NCBI GenBank assembly: GCA_938050045.1
Contig: CALLJS010000021.1
Span: 1 to 45,570 of the forward strand
Source: an uncultured Sphingomonadaceae bacterium
Lineage (GTDB): Bacteria; Pseudomonadota; Alphaproteobacteria; Sphingomonadales; Sphingomonadaceae
Direction of reading: 5' to 3'
DNA: 45,570 bases
The translations under genes and the position numbers were made by a program. Within the stretch, counting starts at the first letter, position 1. Each line of letters begins with the position of its first letter. The notes under the pieces were generated by a model. That model ran no database searches. It was not told the DNA's origin and saw only the letters and a list, made by a program, of their open reading frames with translations. Of the stretch, positions 1 to 7,030 are shown one piece after another.

Positions 1-141
1 ATGGTCGAGCGCTGCTTCAACAAGCTCAAAAATGCCAGACGCCTTGCAACACGATATGACAAAACCGCTGACAGCTATCTCGGCTTCATACACATCGTAT
101 CAATCCGACTGTGGATGCGCCAATTTGTCAACAGGGCCTAA
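1..141 (+). mobile_element. 3' end of an IS5-family transposase gene
   Basis: The first 46 codons read VERCFNKLKNARRLATRYDK and continue to a stop at 139-141. This is the C-terminal end of DDE transposases of the IS5 family (IS427/IS1031-like group); the E in VERCF is the expected third catalytic acid. The ATG at position 1 is internal to the family, so the gene begins outside the window. The end of the frame (AACAGGGCCTA) resembles an element terminus, so the IS border probably lies at about 135-143, directly against the stop codon of the neighbouring immunity gene. Family assignment is from motif memory; the exact IS name is unknown. Confidence 0.75.
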
Positions 142-143
142 TG

Positions 144-632
144 TTATGAAGTAGAGCCTTTGCTACCCCTGCAAATTTCAACAAACTCTGGTTTTGCTAG
201 CTTTACATCGTTATGGTGTTTTACAGTAAAATTCATAAGTCCCAGTTGCTTGGACCTATTTTCGTAGGTTTCTTCCCAATATAGCACGACTTGCTCTTGA
301 TAAATTGCGAAGTTCAACCTTATATCTATTATATCAGCATCTTTAATCTCATAGTGCAGATTCTGAGATATGATTAATTTATCTTCAGCATCAAAAAACT
401 CAATCTTATGGCCATTTAGCTTAGCTGAATGCCATAATGACTTTGGATTTTGTGAGTATATTACTCTATTTTTAATTTTCAAAATATTTTGCATCTTAAT
501 CTTTAAGTCATCAGAATTACATACTCCATATTGAACAACTTGTTCGAGAAACTCTCGATCGTTTGAAAAGACATTCTCAGCAAACATTGAGTTACTCAGA
601 AACAGAACAGTAAACACGGTGATATTTTTCAT
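144..632 (-). CDS. Exported putative immunity protein (tip 1)
   Basis: A 162-residue protein with an N-terminal hydrophobic segment (about residues 4-18, ending NSMFAEN) that fits a Sec signal peptide with cleavage after Ala. The mature part is polar, with two cysteines (about 38 and 154) that could form a disulfide. It starts 9 nt after the stop of the Rhs tip at 642-1286, the usual toxin-immunity arrangement. No family is recognised. The role as immunity protein is inferred only from position, size and the parallel with the three other tip/lipoprotein pairs in this array. Export would place it in the periplasm, suggesting the cognate toxin acts there. An IS5-type element ends immediately after its stop codon. 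Confidence 0.6.
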   Translation of the reverse strand: MKNITVFTVLFLSNSMFAENVFSNDREFLEQVVQYGVCNSDDLKIKMQNILKIKNRVIYSQNPKSLWHSAKLNGHKIEFFDAEDKLIISQNLHYEIKDADIIDIRLNFAIYQEQVVLYWEETYENRSKQLGLMNFTVKHHNDVKLAKPEFVEICRGSKGSTS

Positions 633-641
633 CCATTACTC

Positions 642-1286
642 CTACTTTATCCATACATCAGGGCTAGTTCTATGAAACGTACTACCTGATTTCTGACGAA
701 ACCTATTACCAACATCTCTAGCATTACTCTCGTTGGCAACTTCGCCACGGTCTATACCTCTAACTTTATCTAATGCATGGCCTGCGCCTTCATGCTCTAA
801 AATCTCTGCTGGAGTCAATATCCCCACAACGGTCTGTCCAGTTGTAGTATCCGTTCCTATCGTTTGGACAATATCAGTAGTGTCAATTGTAATTGCAATT
901 ACAATTTTATCATTATCTATTGTGCCTGCGGGAATCGTTTCGGTAACTCCACCCCTAACATTCTGCCCTCTAAGGTCGGTTGTTCCAGTTGAAACATCAA
1001 CAAATATCCCTGCAGCTTGAGCTTCTGCATCTAGAGTCGACAACTCTGAATTGGGGTCGTTAAGAGCATCGTTAACCAAAGGAGCAGCACCTGCATTCGT
1101 CGCACAAACCCCAATGGGGTTCCCATCTGCATCCTGTCCACACATCCCTGTTGGGTCGGTATAGCTAATCGGATTGTTAAACGTATATGCATAACGATTA
1201 AAATAGCCTACACCGCCTTCTGCAAACCCGACAGGATCATTGGATAGGAACCTACCGATGACGGGATCATAATATCGGGCCTGCAT
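642..1286 (-). CDS. Rhs C-terminal tip 1, putative HExxxH metallopeptidase toxin
   Basis: The reading frame begins with the end of an Rhs core (MQARYYDPVIGRFLSNDPVG, then NRYAYTFNNPI and DPTG), the conserved boundary after which Rhs proteins switch to a variable toxin domain. The tip has HEGAGHALD at residues 165-173, a three-residue-spaced HExxxH zinc motif, followed by ESNARDVGNRFR at 186-197, which could supply the third ligand (E186). Upstream, the core frame is broken by a 5-nt deletion near 1412 and closed by a TAG, so this piece is not fused to a long Rhs protein. The Met of MQARYY is the first usable start, without a convincing ribosome binding site. It is either a silent tip reservoir or a short free toxin. 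The toxin activity is inferred. Confidence 0.65.
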   Translation of the reverse strand: MQARYYDPVIGRFLSNDPVGFAEGGVGYFNRYAYTFNNPISYTDPTGMCGQDADGNPIGVCATNAGAAPLVNDALNDPNSELSTLDAEAQAAGIFVDVSTGTTDLRGQNVRGGVTETIPAGTIDNDKIVIAITIDTTDIVQTIGTDTTTGQTVVGILTPAEILEHEGAGHALDKVRGIDRGEVANESNARDVGNRFRQKSGSTFHRTSPDVWIK

Positions 1287-1437
1287 ATAGGTGAGACCCG
1301 TTGCGGCATCATCAACATGGCCCGTAAAGCCCTCATCATCCTTATTGGCATTGGGATCAAGACGTTTCTCTCCATAAGGGGTAAAGTCCTCGCGCCATGC
1401 TATCGCGCCCGCCGCTAGAGGCCACCGTTGATCCTAG
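1188..1437 (-). repeat. Rhs core repeat, copy 1
   Basis: A direct repeat of the Rhs core 3' end, encoding WREDFTPYGEKRLDPN..DEGFTGHVDDAATGLTYMQARYYDP. It is nearly identical to copies at 3074-3510 and 4684-5130, with about four differences from copy 2 over 200 nt. Homology stops abruptly at about 1437. Copies 1 and 2 share a 5-nt deletion absent from copy 3. Such repeats allow tip exchange by homologous recombination. Confidence 0.85.
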
Positions 1438-1444
1438 GGTAACT

Positions 1445-1855
1445 CTAAGCATGCCCATTACAAAATATAACCGTACTTGTTGGATCAGAGAAATCGCCTT
1501 TTATATGCATCAGTTCGCAACCGCCATCCAAAATGTAAGGAATTTTTTCTTTTCTTGATACTAGATGTACCGATCCAACAACTCCATCATTTAAAATATA
1601 TGCACCTTCAAACTTATTACCAATTATAATATAATAGCGTTCATATCGCTTCAATGGATACGAATTTATTGGTAATGTAATAACGGATTCCAAATTACTT
1701 ATCTGAGAATTCGATTTTTTCTTAACTAACATTTTAGAACTTACATTTGGTTTTTCAAGAGGATACTCTACTTTTTCTTTTTGATTAATTTCAATACCAT
1801 CGCAACCAATTGATAATAGCATCAATGCTAAAATTGATATAAATTTGTGAAGCAT
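1445..1855 (-). CDS. Putative immunity lipoprotein (tip 4)
   Basis: A 136-residue protein with a lipoprotein signal (ALMLLSIGC, lipid-modified Cys at about 18), so it should be anchored in the envelope and face the periplasm. The rest is polar, with two more cysteines near the C-terminus (GGCELMH and VIFCNGH). It starts about 40 nt after the stop of the orphan metallopeptidase tip at 1895-2138 and lies directly before the truncated Rhs core copy 1. No family is recognised. Immunity function is inferred from position only. It could also be a passenger left from an older cassette. Confidence 0.6.
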   Translation of the reverse strand: MLHKFISILALMLLSIGCDGIEINQKEKVEYPLEKPNVSSKMLVKKKSNSQISNLESVITLPINSYPLKRYERYYIIIGNKFEGAYILNDGVVGSVHLVSRKEKIPYILDGGCELMHIKGDFSDPTSTVIFCNGHA

Positions 1856-1894
1856 AAAGGTCCTTTCGAATTTAAGGTTGATGAGAATTACGCT

Positions 1895-2138
1895 TTATTT
1901 TTTAGATTCTTTTATAGCGATTTTAGATGGATAGTAAGCTCCTCTCTGAGTTAACCCATGTTCTCTTCTTACCATATTTTCATTTGCTAATGAACTAAGT
2001 TCCGCAGGTGGTGTGGTGCTAGCAAGAACGGGGGAATAATTTAGAGTCTGTTTACCTAACATCGCTGCTCTGGCATGCTCTAATTCGTGAGCTAAGCCAA
2101 CGAAAGCTGGACGAACGTTGCTGCTTATAGAGTAGATA
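1895..2138 (-). pseudogene. Orphan Rhs tip 4, HExxH (M91/NleD-like) toxin remnant
   Basis: This fragment reads SSNVRPAFVGLAHELEHARA, with HELEH at 2075-2089. It ends with a conserved-looking helix, ANENMVRREHGLTQRGAY, before the stop at 1895. HExxH followed by E..A..EN..R.E.GL..R..Y is the pattern of NleD/M91-like effector metallopeptidases found as polymorphic-toxin tips. There is no Rhs core and no credible start. Homology begins just after the stop of the immunity gene at 2139-2501, and further upstream this frame only shadows that gene. It therefore looks like the 3' end of a tip spliced directly behind another cassette by recombination. Next comes the lipoprotein at 1445-1855. Confidence 0.6.
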
Positions 2139-2501
2139 TTATATAGGTGAAAAAATAAACCTCGCCGAAGGACAGTTTTTAGAATCCATTTTGTATATAA
2201 AGTATATATCAGTATAATTAATTGCAGAAAATAAAAGTGACGATTTATTTTTTGATACGTATTCGATGTCTTGTACTTTAGATTCATTATCAATTTTATA
2301 CGGATTTTTATAATGATATTTAATGATTTTATTAATAAGCATTTTATTATAAATTTGATAATTATCATAATTTTTTAATATATCACCATTGTAAGGTATT
2401 TGTTTAAAAGAAACCTTATCGCATTGTTTATTATCAAAACAACCACTTAAAAGAAATATAATTAACAATGTTAATAACTTATCCATAAAAATATCTTTCA
2501 T
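2139..2501 (-). CDS. Putative immunity lipoprotein (tip 2)
   Basis: A 120-residue protein with a short lipoprotein signal (IIFLLSGC; Cys about 21). The rest is Lys/Asn/Tyr-rich and polar, with two more Cys. Its start codon lies two bases after the stop of tip 2 (TAAAC-ATG), so the two are tightly coupled; a second in-frame ATG at 2486 is an alternative start that leaves the lipobox intact. The C-terminus (ARFIFSPI) abuts the orphan tip 4 remnant, so the last residues may be affected by that junction. No family is recognised. The immunity role is inferred from coupling and from the array pattern. AT content is clearly higher than in the Rhs core next to it. Confidence 0.65.
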   Translation of the reverse strand: MKDIFMDKLLTLLIIFLLSGCFDNKQCDKVSFKQIPYNGDILKNYDNYQIYNKMLINKIIKYHYKNPYKIDNESKVQDIEYVSKNKSSLLFSAINYTDIYFIYKMDSKNCPSARFIFSPI

Positions 2502-2503
2502 GT

Positions 2504-3127
2504 TTATTCATCTAAATCTACTTTTTTTCCACCATATTCCGTCCTCTCTTCTAAACCAACAGCCTCTCTAAATATATTCTCAGTCTTTACGGCTCTTTCT
2601 TCTCTAACTTTTACATCAGATTTGGGGTTAACATCATCAGACAGCACCCCTTTATCTGCATCATAAGAATGACTTAAAAGTTCATGAGCGACAACTGTTG
2701 CTTCCGTACGTGGAGAATCGTCCGAATATGTGTCTCCAGGTCCAATAGACCGACTTATCTTAACAACTGTTGATGTTCCTTCTCCATTTCTGGCATTATC
2801 AGAGTTTACAATACCCGTAGTTGATACTGTTCCATTAGTATATTCAACTCTATGAGTATGCTCTGATCTAACCAATTCGTTAAATCTAGTAGTTAACTTT
2901 GGATCTGATTTTACAACCGCCGACACTACGGTACGTATTTTTTCACGTTCAGCTTTGGTACCTACAAATTCTACTTTTCTCCCATCAGGATCAAAATGAT
3001 TAACTGGATCATTCCCAGCGTAAGAATATCTCGTGAAATATCTTGTGTCATATTTGCTGTCCACGAATGACATCGGATCATTGGATAGGAACCTACCGAT
3101 GACGGGATCATAATATCGGGCCTGCAT
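2504..3127 (-). CDS. Rhs C-terminal tip 2, putative HExxxH metallopeptidase toxin
   Basis: Begins with the Rhs core boundary (MQARYYDPVIGRFLSNDP, then RYSYAGNDPVNHFDPDG) and continues into a 155-residue variable domain. AHELLSHSYDADKG at residues 147-160 holds an HExxxH motif (nt 2669-2686), spaced as in M49 peptidases (HELLGH). REERAVKTENIFREAVGLEERTEY further on matches the EN..R...GL..R..Y helix of tip 4, so the two are probably related despite different His spacing. E in REERAV is a candidate third zinc ligand. As in copy 1, the upstream core (3074-3510) carries a 5-nt deletion and is out of frame, leaving the Met of MQARYY as first start. Peptidase activity and toxicity are inferred. Confidence 0.65.
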   Translation of the reverse strand: MQARYYDPVIGRFLSNDPMSFVDSKYDTRYFTRYSYAGNDPVNHFDPDGRKVEFVGTKAEREKIRTVVSAVVKSDPKLTTRFNELVRSEHTHRVEYTNGTVSTTGIVNSDNARNGEGTSTVVKISRSIGPGDTYSDDSPRTEATVVAHELLSHSYDADKGVLSDDVNPKSDVKVREERAVKTENIFREAVGLEERTEYGGKKVDLDE

Positions 3128-3510
3128 ATAGGTGAGACCCGTTGCGGCATCATCAACATGGCCCGTAAAGCCCTCATCATCCTTATTAGCATTGGTATCA
3201 AGACGTTTCTCGCCATAAGGGGTGAAGTCCTCGCGCCATGCTATCGCGCCCGCCGCTAGAGGCCACCGTTGATCCTAAATGATCTTGGTGCATATAGCTC
3301 ACCGTGCTGCCCTTGATCCGCGCTATCGTTTTGCCAGCAGCTCTAATATAGTCCGTCTTCACATTAGATGCCGCATCATCGCGGTGGATGAGCGAACCCG
3401 ATGCACCATAGACAGAGTAAATCGTCTTGCCACCAACAGTCTGCTTAACCCGCTTCTTACCGCCATCATAGACATAGCTGCCATTACAAGCCCCGCCCGT
3501 GATAAGGTTT
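3074..3510 (-). repeat. Rhs core repeat, copy 2 (frameshifted)
   Basis: The longest second copy of the core 3' end. Its upstream part encodes NGSYVYDGGKKRVKQTVGG, SVYGASGSLIHRDD and MHQDHLGSTVASS. It then shifts frame at the 5-nt deletion (about 3253-3258) into SGGRDSMARG and stops at 3198; the downstream part continues in another frame as MQARYYDP. The 5' end of the repeat overlaps the last codons of the immunity gene at 3511-4104, marking a recombination joint. Confidence 0.85.
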
Positions 3511-4104
3511 TTATTCGGCAGCAAACAAGCCCTTGCTACTCAAGAGTTCATAATGCCTACCATCGCATCCATCACAATCAATCTTATAACTAACTACGCC
3601 CCTCTCTTTCGAATATTTAAATGTTGTTTCTAGATTGTTGATATATCCTAAGCTCTTACAATTTATATTATAAATATCATTATTCTCTTTAGATTTTTTA
3701 TCAATCAACGTGCATGAAATATTACTATACTTCCAATCACCTTCTATGTCAGATTTAGGGATAGCTAACCGTATGCCATGTTTTGAGCATAAGAATATTT
3801 CCTGTTTACAAAAATCAATAGACCATTCCCCTAATACATCTTCTTCCATGTTTAACCGTTCGTTAATTTTAGCTATTTCATCTTGCTGCTTATTAAGAAC
3901 TTCTACATTATATGGTCTCGACCAACCTAATCTCAAATCAATTATCTCAACAACATTTTGATTGTTTTTTTGACGATATACAATGTAATTTCTATCATTT
4001 AATATATCAAATTCAGATTTATCAGGTGTATCTCTATTAATTTCATTTTTATCAGCACATGCGTTAAATGAAAAAAATATTACTAATATAAAAAACATTT
4101 TCAT
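3511..4104 (-). CDS. Putative immunity lipoprotein (tip 3)
   Basis: A 197-residue protein beginning MKMFFILVIFFSFNAC, a clear lipoprotein signal with the lipidated Cys at about 16. I chose this Met because it starts the signal peptide and lies 7 nt after the stop of tip 3; upstream in-frame Mets lie inside the tip gene. The mature part is Cys-rich (DFCKQEIFLC, SCTLI, NCKSL, DCDGCDG), suggesting disulfides in the periplasm. The last residues (SSKGLFAAE) run into the start of core copy 2, so the native C-terminus may have been replaced by a few codons of repeat. No family is recognised; the immunity role is inferred from location. Confidence 0.65.
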   Translation of the reverse strand: MKMFFILVIFFSFNACADKNEINRDTPDKSEFDILNDRNYIVYRQKNNQNVVEIIDLRLGWSRPYNVEVLNKQQDEIAKINERLNMEEDVLGEWSIDFCKQEIFLCSKHGIRLAIPKSDIEGDWKYSNISCTLIDKKSKENNDIYNINCKSLGYINNLETTFKYSKERGVVSYKIDCDGCDGRHYELLSSKGLFAAE

Positions 4105-4111
4105 CTCATAC

Positions 4112-5130
4112 TTACCTATTATAGTTGTGATAAAATAGAGTACTTGCATCATTATATACTTTATTATGGTTAAACAAGCCCTGATCAAACATTGGTTTAA
4201 ACACAGACTCACCAGGGAGTGTATGAATCCCCTCGTGAATGAAAGTTTTCGCAAGATCACGATCTATAAATTGAGTGCCACCACTTCTATCACGATTTAT
4301 TGCTGCCCTTTTTATAGTCAAATTAAAACTGCCATCGGATGCCTTCAAACTTGGTGACAAGGGACCACCACCAAGGCTTGCCCTACCACTACTATTTGAA
4401 GTTGACACAGTTGAGTTAATTAAGCCTTTGGCAATATCTCCAGCTTTTGCTTTGAAGCTTTTACCTCCTAGTTTGATGGTATGATGCTTGTTAGGGTCTT
4501 TTACTAATCGATTAACTGCGTCAGTATATGCCTTATTTATCCTTTCAATTTCCTGTTTAGTAAATATAGGCTTCTCTGTATTCTCATCGGAATTATCATC
4601 TACAGCACATTCATATCCACCATTAGTTGGAACACATTTCATTCCATCAGGGTCAATGCCGTTAATAGGATTATTCATTGTGTAAGCATAACGATTAAAA
4701 TAGCCTGTACCGCCTTTTGCAAACCCGACGGGATCATTGGATAGGAACCTACCGATGACGGGATCATAATATCGGGCCTGCATATAGGTGAGGCCCGTTG
4801 CCGCATCATCAACATGACCCGTAAAGCCCTCATCATCCTTATTAGCATTAGGATCAAGACGCTTCTCGCCATAAGGGGTAAAGTCCTCGCGCCATGCTAT
4901 CGCACCCGCCGCTGTTGTAGAGGCCACCGATGATCCTAGATGATCTTGATGCATATAGCTCACCGTGCTGCCCTTGATCCGTACTATCGTTTTACCAGCG
5001 GCGCGTATATAATCGCTTTTCCTATTGGACGTCACATCATCGCGGTGGATAAGCGAACCCGATGCGCTGTAGACAGAGTAAATCGTCTTGCCGCCAACAG
5101 TCTGTTTGGCGCGTTTAAGACTTCCATCAT
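4112..5130 (-). CDS. Rhs core end with C-terminal tip 3, putative HExxH metallopeptidase toxin
   Basis: This is the only tip still in frame with a stretch of Rhs core. The frame is open from about 5140, with DGSLKRAKQTVGG, SGSLIHRDD and DHLGSSVAS before the MQARYYDPVIGRFLSNDPVG boundary. The first start codon inside is GTG at 5035, giving 307 residues, but the frame has no natural beginning: the rest of the Rhs gene (thousands of bases, with the secretion and cage parts) is missing and IS1595-type sequence begins just upstream. The tip carries FIHEGIHTLPGE with HExxH at nt 4223-4237 and a tail NDASTLFYHNYNR. A zinc peptidase toxin is inferred. A lipoprotein follows 7 nt downstream. Confidence 0.65.
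4684..5130 (-). repeat. Rhs core repeat, copy 3 (intact frame)
   Basis: The third copy of the Rhs core 3' end. It keeps the five bases (GTTGT on the + strand, about 4914-4918) that copies 1 and 2 have lost, so it reads through as SVASTTAAGAIAWREDF. It is probably the ancestral form or a later arrival by recombination. It ends upstream at about 5140, next to the IS1595-type remnant. Confidence 0.85.
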
Positions 5131-5187
5131 AGATTATGGCTGATTATATATAATAGATTGATCCAAGAGGCATCAAAATGAGCGGGT

Positions 5188-5560
5188 GAAGTTGAAGTGG
5201 ATGAGAGCTATTTCGGGGCCGTGGGAAAAGGCAAACGAGGACGCGGTGCTGCAGGAAAAGTCGCTATATTCGGATTGTTAAAACGCGGCGGGAAGGTATT
5301 TCGCTTCCAGTACCAGACACAAGATCAGGTACACTAATTCCGATAATAGCCATTAAAGTCAGGCCTGATAGCGTTGCCTGTACAGATAGCTACCGCAGCT
5401 ATGATGCGCTAGATATTATAGACTTTCATCATTATCGTATCAATCACAGCAAACTATTTGCTGACAAGCAAAACCACATCAACGGCACCCACAAATTTCT
5501 GGAACCAAGCAAAGCGCCACTTACGCAAATATAATCCTGTGCTGCACTTGTCGAAGGAGA
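5188..5560 (+). pseudogene. IS1595-family (ISXO2-like) transposase remnant
   Basis: The frame from 5188 reads EVEVDESYFGAVGKGKRGRG and AAGKVAIFGLLKRGGKVF, the DDE-domain start of ISXO2-like transposases. A frameshift near 5310 moves the homology into another frame (DSVACTDSYRSYDALD, FHHYRINHSKLFADKQNHIN). A second shift near 5495 leads to NFWNQAKRHLRKYN. The N-terminal zinc-ribbon part is missing. With two frameshifts and a truncated start it cannot be functional. It lies where the rest of the Rhs gene should be and probably took part in the rearrangement that removed it. Confidence 0.8.
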
Positions 5561-5706
5561 TATTCCCAAAAAGAATTTCCATCTCATAGATCAGCCCCTA
5601 AAACTAAATCAAATATATTCAACTTGATGGTAGTTCATTTTTAATACGGTAAATTTTTTCTTAACCATTGTTATGAAACAAATAGCAGGGATACTTTTTT
5701 ATAAGC

Positions 5707-6555
5707 ATGCTCATGCTGAAAAATCTATTTCTCGATTCCGAAACCAATAAAGCGTCCTACAGCCAGCTCTTCTATGGCCTGATAATAGCAATATTCTTAT
5801 TTTCGCCTAATATAATCTCAAGTGCCTATGCGCAAAATATTAGCTTAGAAGTCGATAGTGCTTTAGAATTAACCGATGATAGCGTCACATTTCGCGAAGC
5901 AACCATTTCCGATAATGGCTCTACCGAAACGATTACCACTTATGAAGAATCCTATGTCTATACGGACACAGTGACGCGCTATATCCCCGATCAAAGACTT
6001 AGCGCCGTGCAGAATAAGGCACCCACGCAAAATAAGGTGATGGCGACATACGGAAGCTTTCGGGTGATTTCACCAGAGCGCGCCGAGATGATTGGCACGA
6101 CCGACAGCTATAGTATGGATCGTTTTAATCAGATGATGGCGGCCTATCCATCGGTACAACAAATCGATATGGTCGATGTCGCTGGTACGGTTGATGATGA
6201 AGTTAATTTAGCCCTCGCAGCCAAAATTAATGCGCTGGGTATAGCCACCCATGTGCCACAAAATGGATCGGTGCGATCTGGCGGTGTAGAGCTATTTTTG
6301 GCGGGCCAGAAACGCACCGCCCACCCAACAGCAATTTTTGCCGTGCATAGCTGGATGGATGAAGATGGTTTAGAGCCTCATGACTATGCCGCAGATCATC
6401 CTGTTCATAAAAGCTATATTGATTATTATCACATAGTAGCTGGGATGAGCCGCAAGCAGGCGCATGATTTCTATTGGATGACCAATAGCGCCCCGCATGA
6501 TAGCTACATTACGCTTGGTAAATCTGACATCACTCAATATGCACCTATTGGATAA
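5707..6555 (+). CDS. Exported ClpP/crotonase-fold-like protein (COG3904-like)
   Basis: A 282-residue protein with a signal peptide (hydrophobic 21-40, cleavage about AYAQ-N). Residues 155-215 read like the secreted ClpP-fold proteins of the COG3904 type. There is a strand ending VDVAGTVDDEVNLALAAKI where the oxyanion loop sits, GIATHV, then SGGVELFLAGQKR with Ser191 in the place of the catalytic Ser, and FAVHSW with His214. The usual CxSACA around the serine is replaced by VRSGG, so it is a divergent member. The C-terminal part (PHDYAADHPVHKSYIDYYH) is helical and His/Asp/Tyr-rich. Function is unknown; a periplasmic serine hydrolase or peptidase is inferred. It stands alone between the accessory array and the core genes. 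Confidence 0.5.
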   Translation: MLMLKNLFLDSETNKASYSQLFYGLIIAIFLFSPNIISSAYAQNISLEVDSALELTDDSVTFREATISDNGSTETITTYEESYVYTDTVTRYIPDQRLSAVQNKAPTQNKVMATYGSFRVISPERAEMIGTTDSYSMDRFNQMMAAYPSVQQIDMVDVAGTVDDEVNLALAAKINALGIATHVPQNGSVRSGGVELFLAGQKRTAHPTAIFAVHSWMDEDGLEPHDYAADHPVHKSYIDYYHIVAGMSRKQAHDFYWMTNSAPHDSYITLGKSDITQYAPIG

Positions 6556-6598
6556 ACTCACTAAATAAATAATAGAGCATCTTGCGCTTAGACATTCG

Positions 6599-7030
6599 AT
6601 GCACCAAATATACAAGGTGCAAGATGACAATGAACAAAAAAAGGCCCATGCAGCCAAACAAAATATGCCAACCCCTAAAGGGCATAAGCCGCAAACTCGC
6701 GAGAATGACGCGCATGAGAGACCAATAAACAATCAGAATATTAACAAACGGACAAAGCGCGTTGCGATGCTGTGGCTTGGTTGGCTGTGTATCGTCATCG
6801 CCCCCATTATTGGCGCAATCCCAGGACCAGGGTTTATCGTCATATTCCCTATTGGCTTGGCTCTTGTGCTAAAAAATTCGCGCTGGGCCAAAGGATTATA
6901 TATTAAATTCAAACGCAAATTTCCCGAATATGGCCGCTGGACAGATTGGGCTTTGCGCCGCAAAGGACAGAGAGAAATGCCGCCATTGCCGCCTTTCAAA
7001 GAGCAAGTGAAGCGATTATTAGGGCGTTAA
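6599..7030 (+). CDS. PGPGW-type small membrane protein
   Basis: A 143-residue protein. A polar, Lys/Gln/Asn-rich N-terminus of about 55 residues precedes two hydrophobic segments (about 56-73 and 77-90) separated by the turn GAIPGPGFIVIFPIGLALVL. The PGPGF motif, a following FPIGLALVL and the basic tail (NSRWAKGLYIKFKRKFPEYG) fit the PGPGW transmembrane family, whose members have no established function. There is no clear ribosome binding site before the ATG at 6599, so translation may begin downstream, for example at the in-frame ATG at 6665. It is unlikely to share a transcript with rpmH, which has its own promoter-like sequence. Confidence 0.65.
   Translation: MHQIYKVQDDNEQKKAHAAKQNMPTPKGHKPQTRENDAHERPINNQNINKRTKRVAMLWLGWLCIVIAPIIGAIPGPGFIVIFPIGLALVLKNSRWAKGLYIKFKRKFPEYGRWTDWALRRKGQREMPPLPPFKEQVKRLLGR

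Noticed and set aside
733-1020. Open frame on the + strand opposite tip 1
   Set aside because: It has a low-complexity Ser/Val/Pro translation and no start signal. The opposite strand holds the recognisable Rhs/HExxxH protein, so this is a shadow.
2139-2368. N-terminal extension of the orphan tip 4 frame into an Ile/Lys-rich sequence
   Set aside because: This part is the second reading frame of the AT-rich immunity gene at 2139-2501, which has a lipobox. The Ile/Lys run has no protein character, so only 1895-2138 is taken as tip.
1188-5130. The three long direct repeats as an IS element or CRISPR-like array
   Set aside because: They encode the Rhs core end and differ in length at each joint. 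They have no inverted ends, no transposase and no regular spacers.
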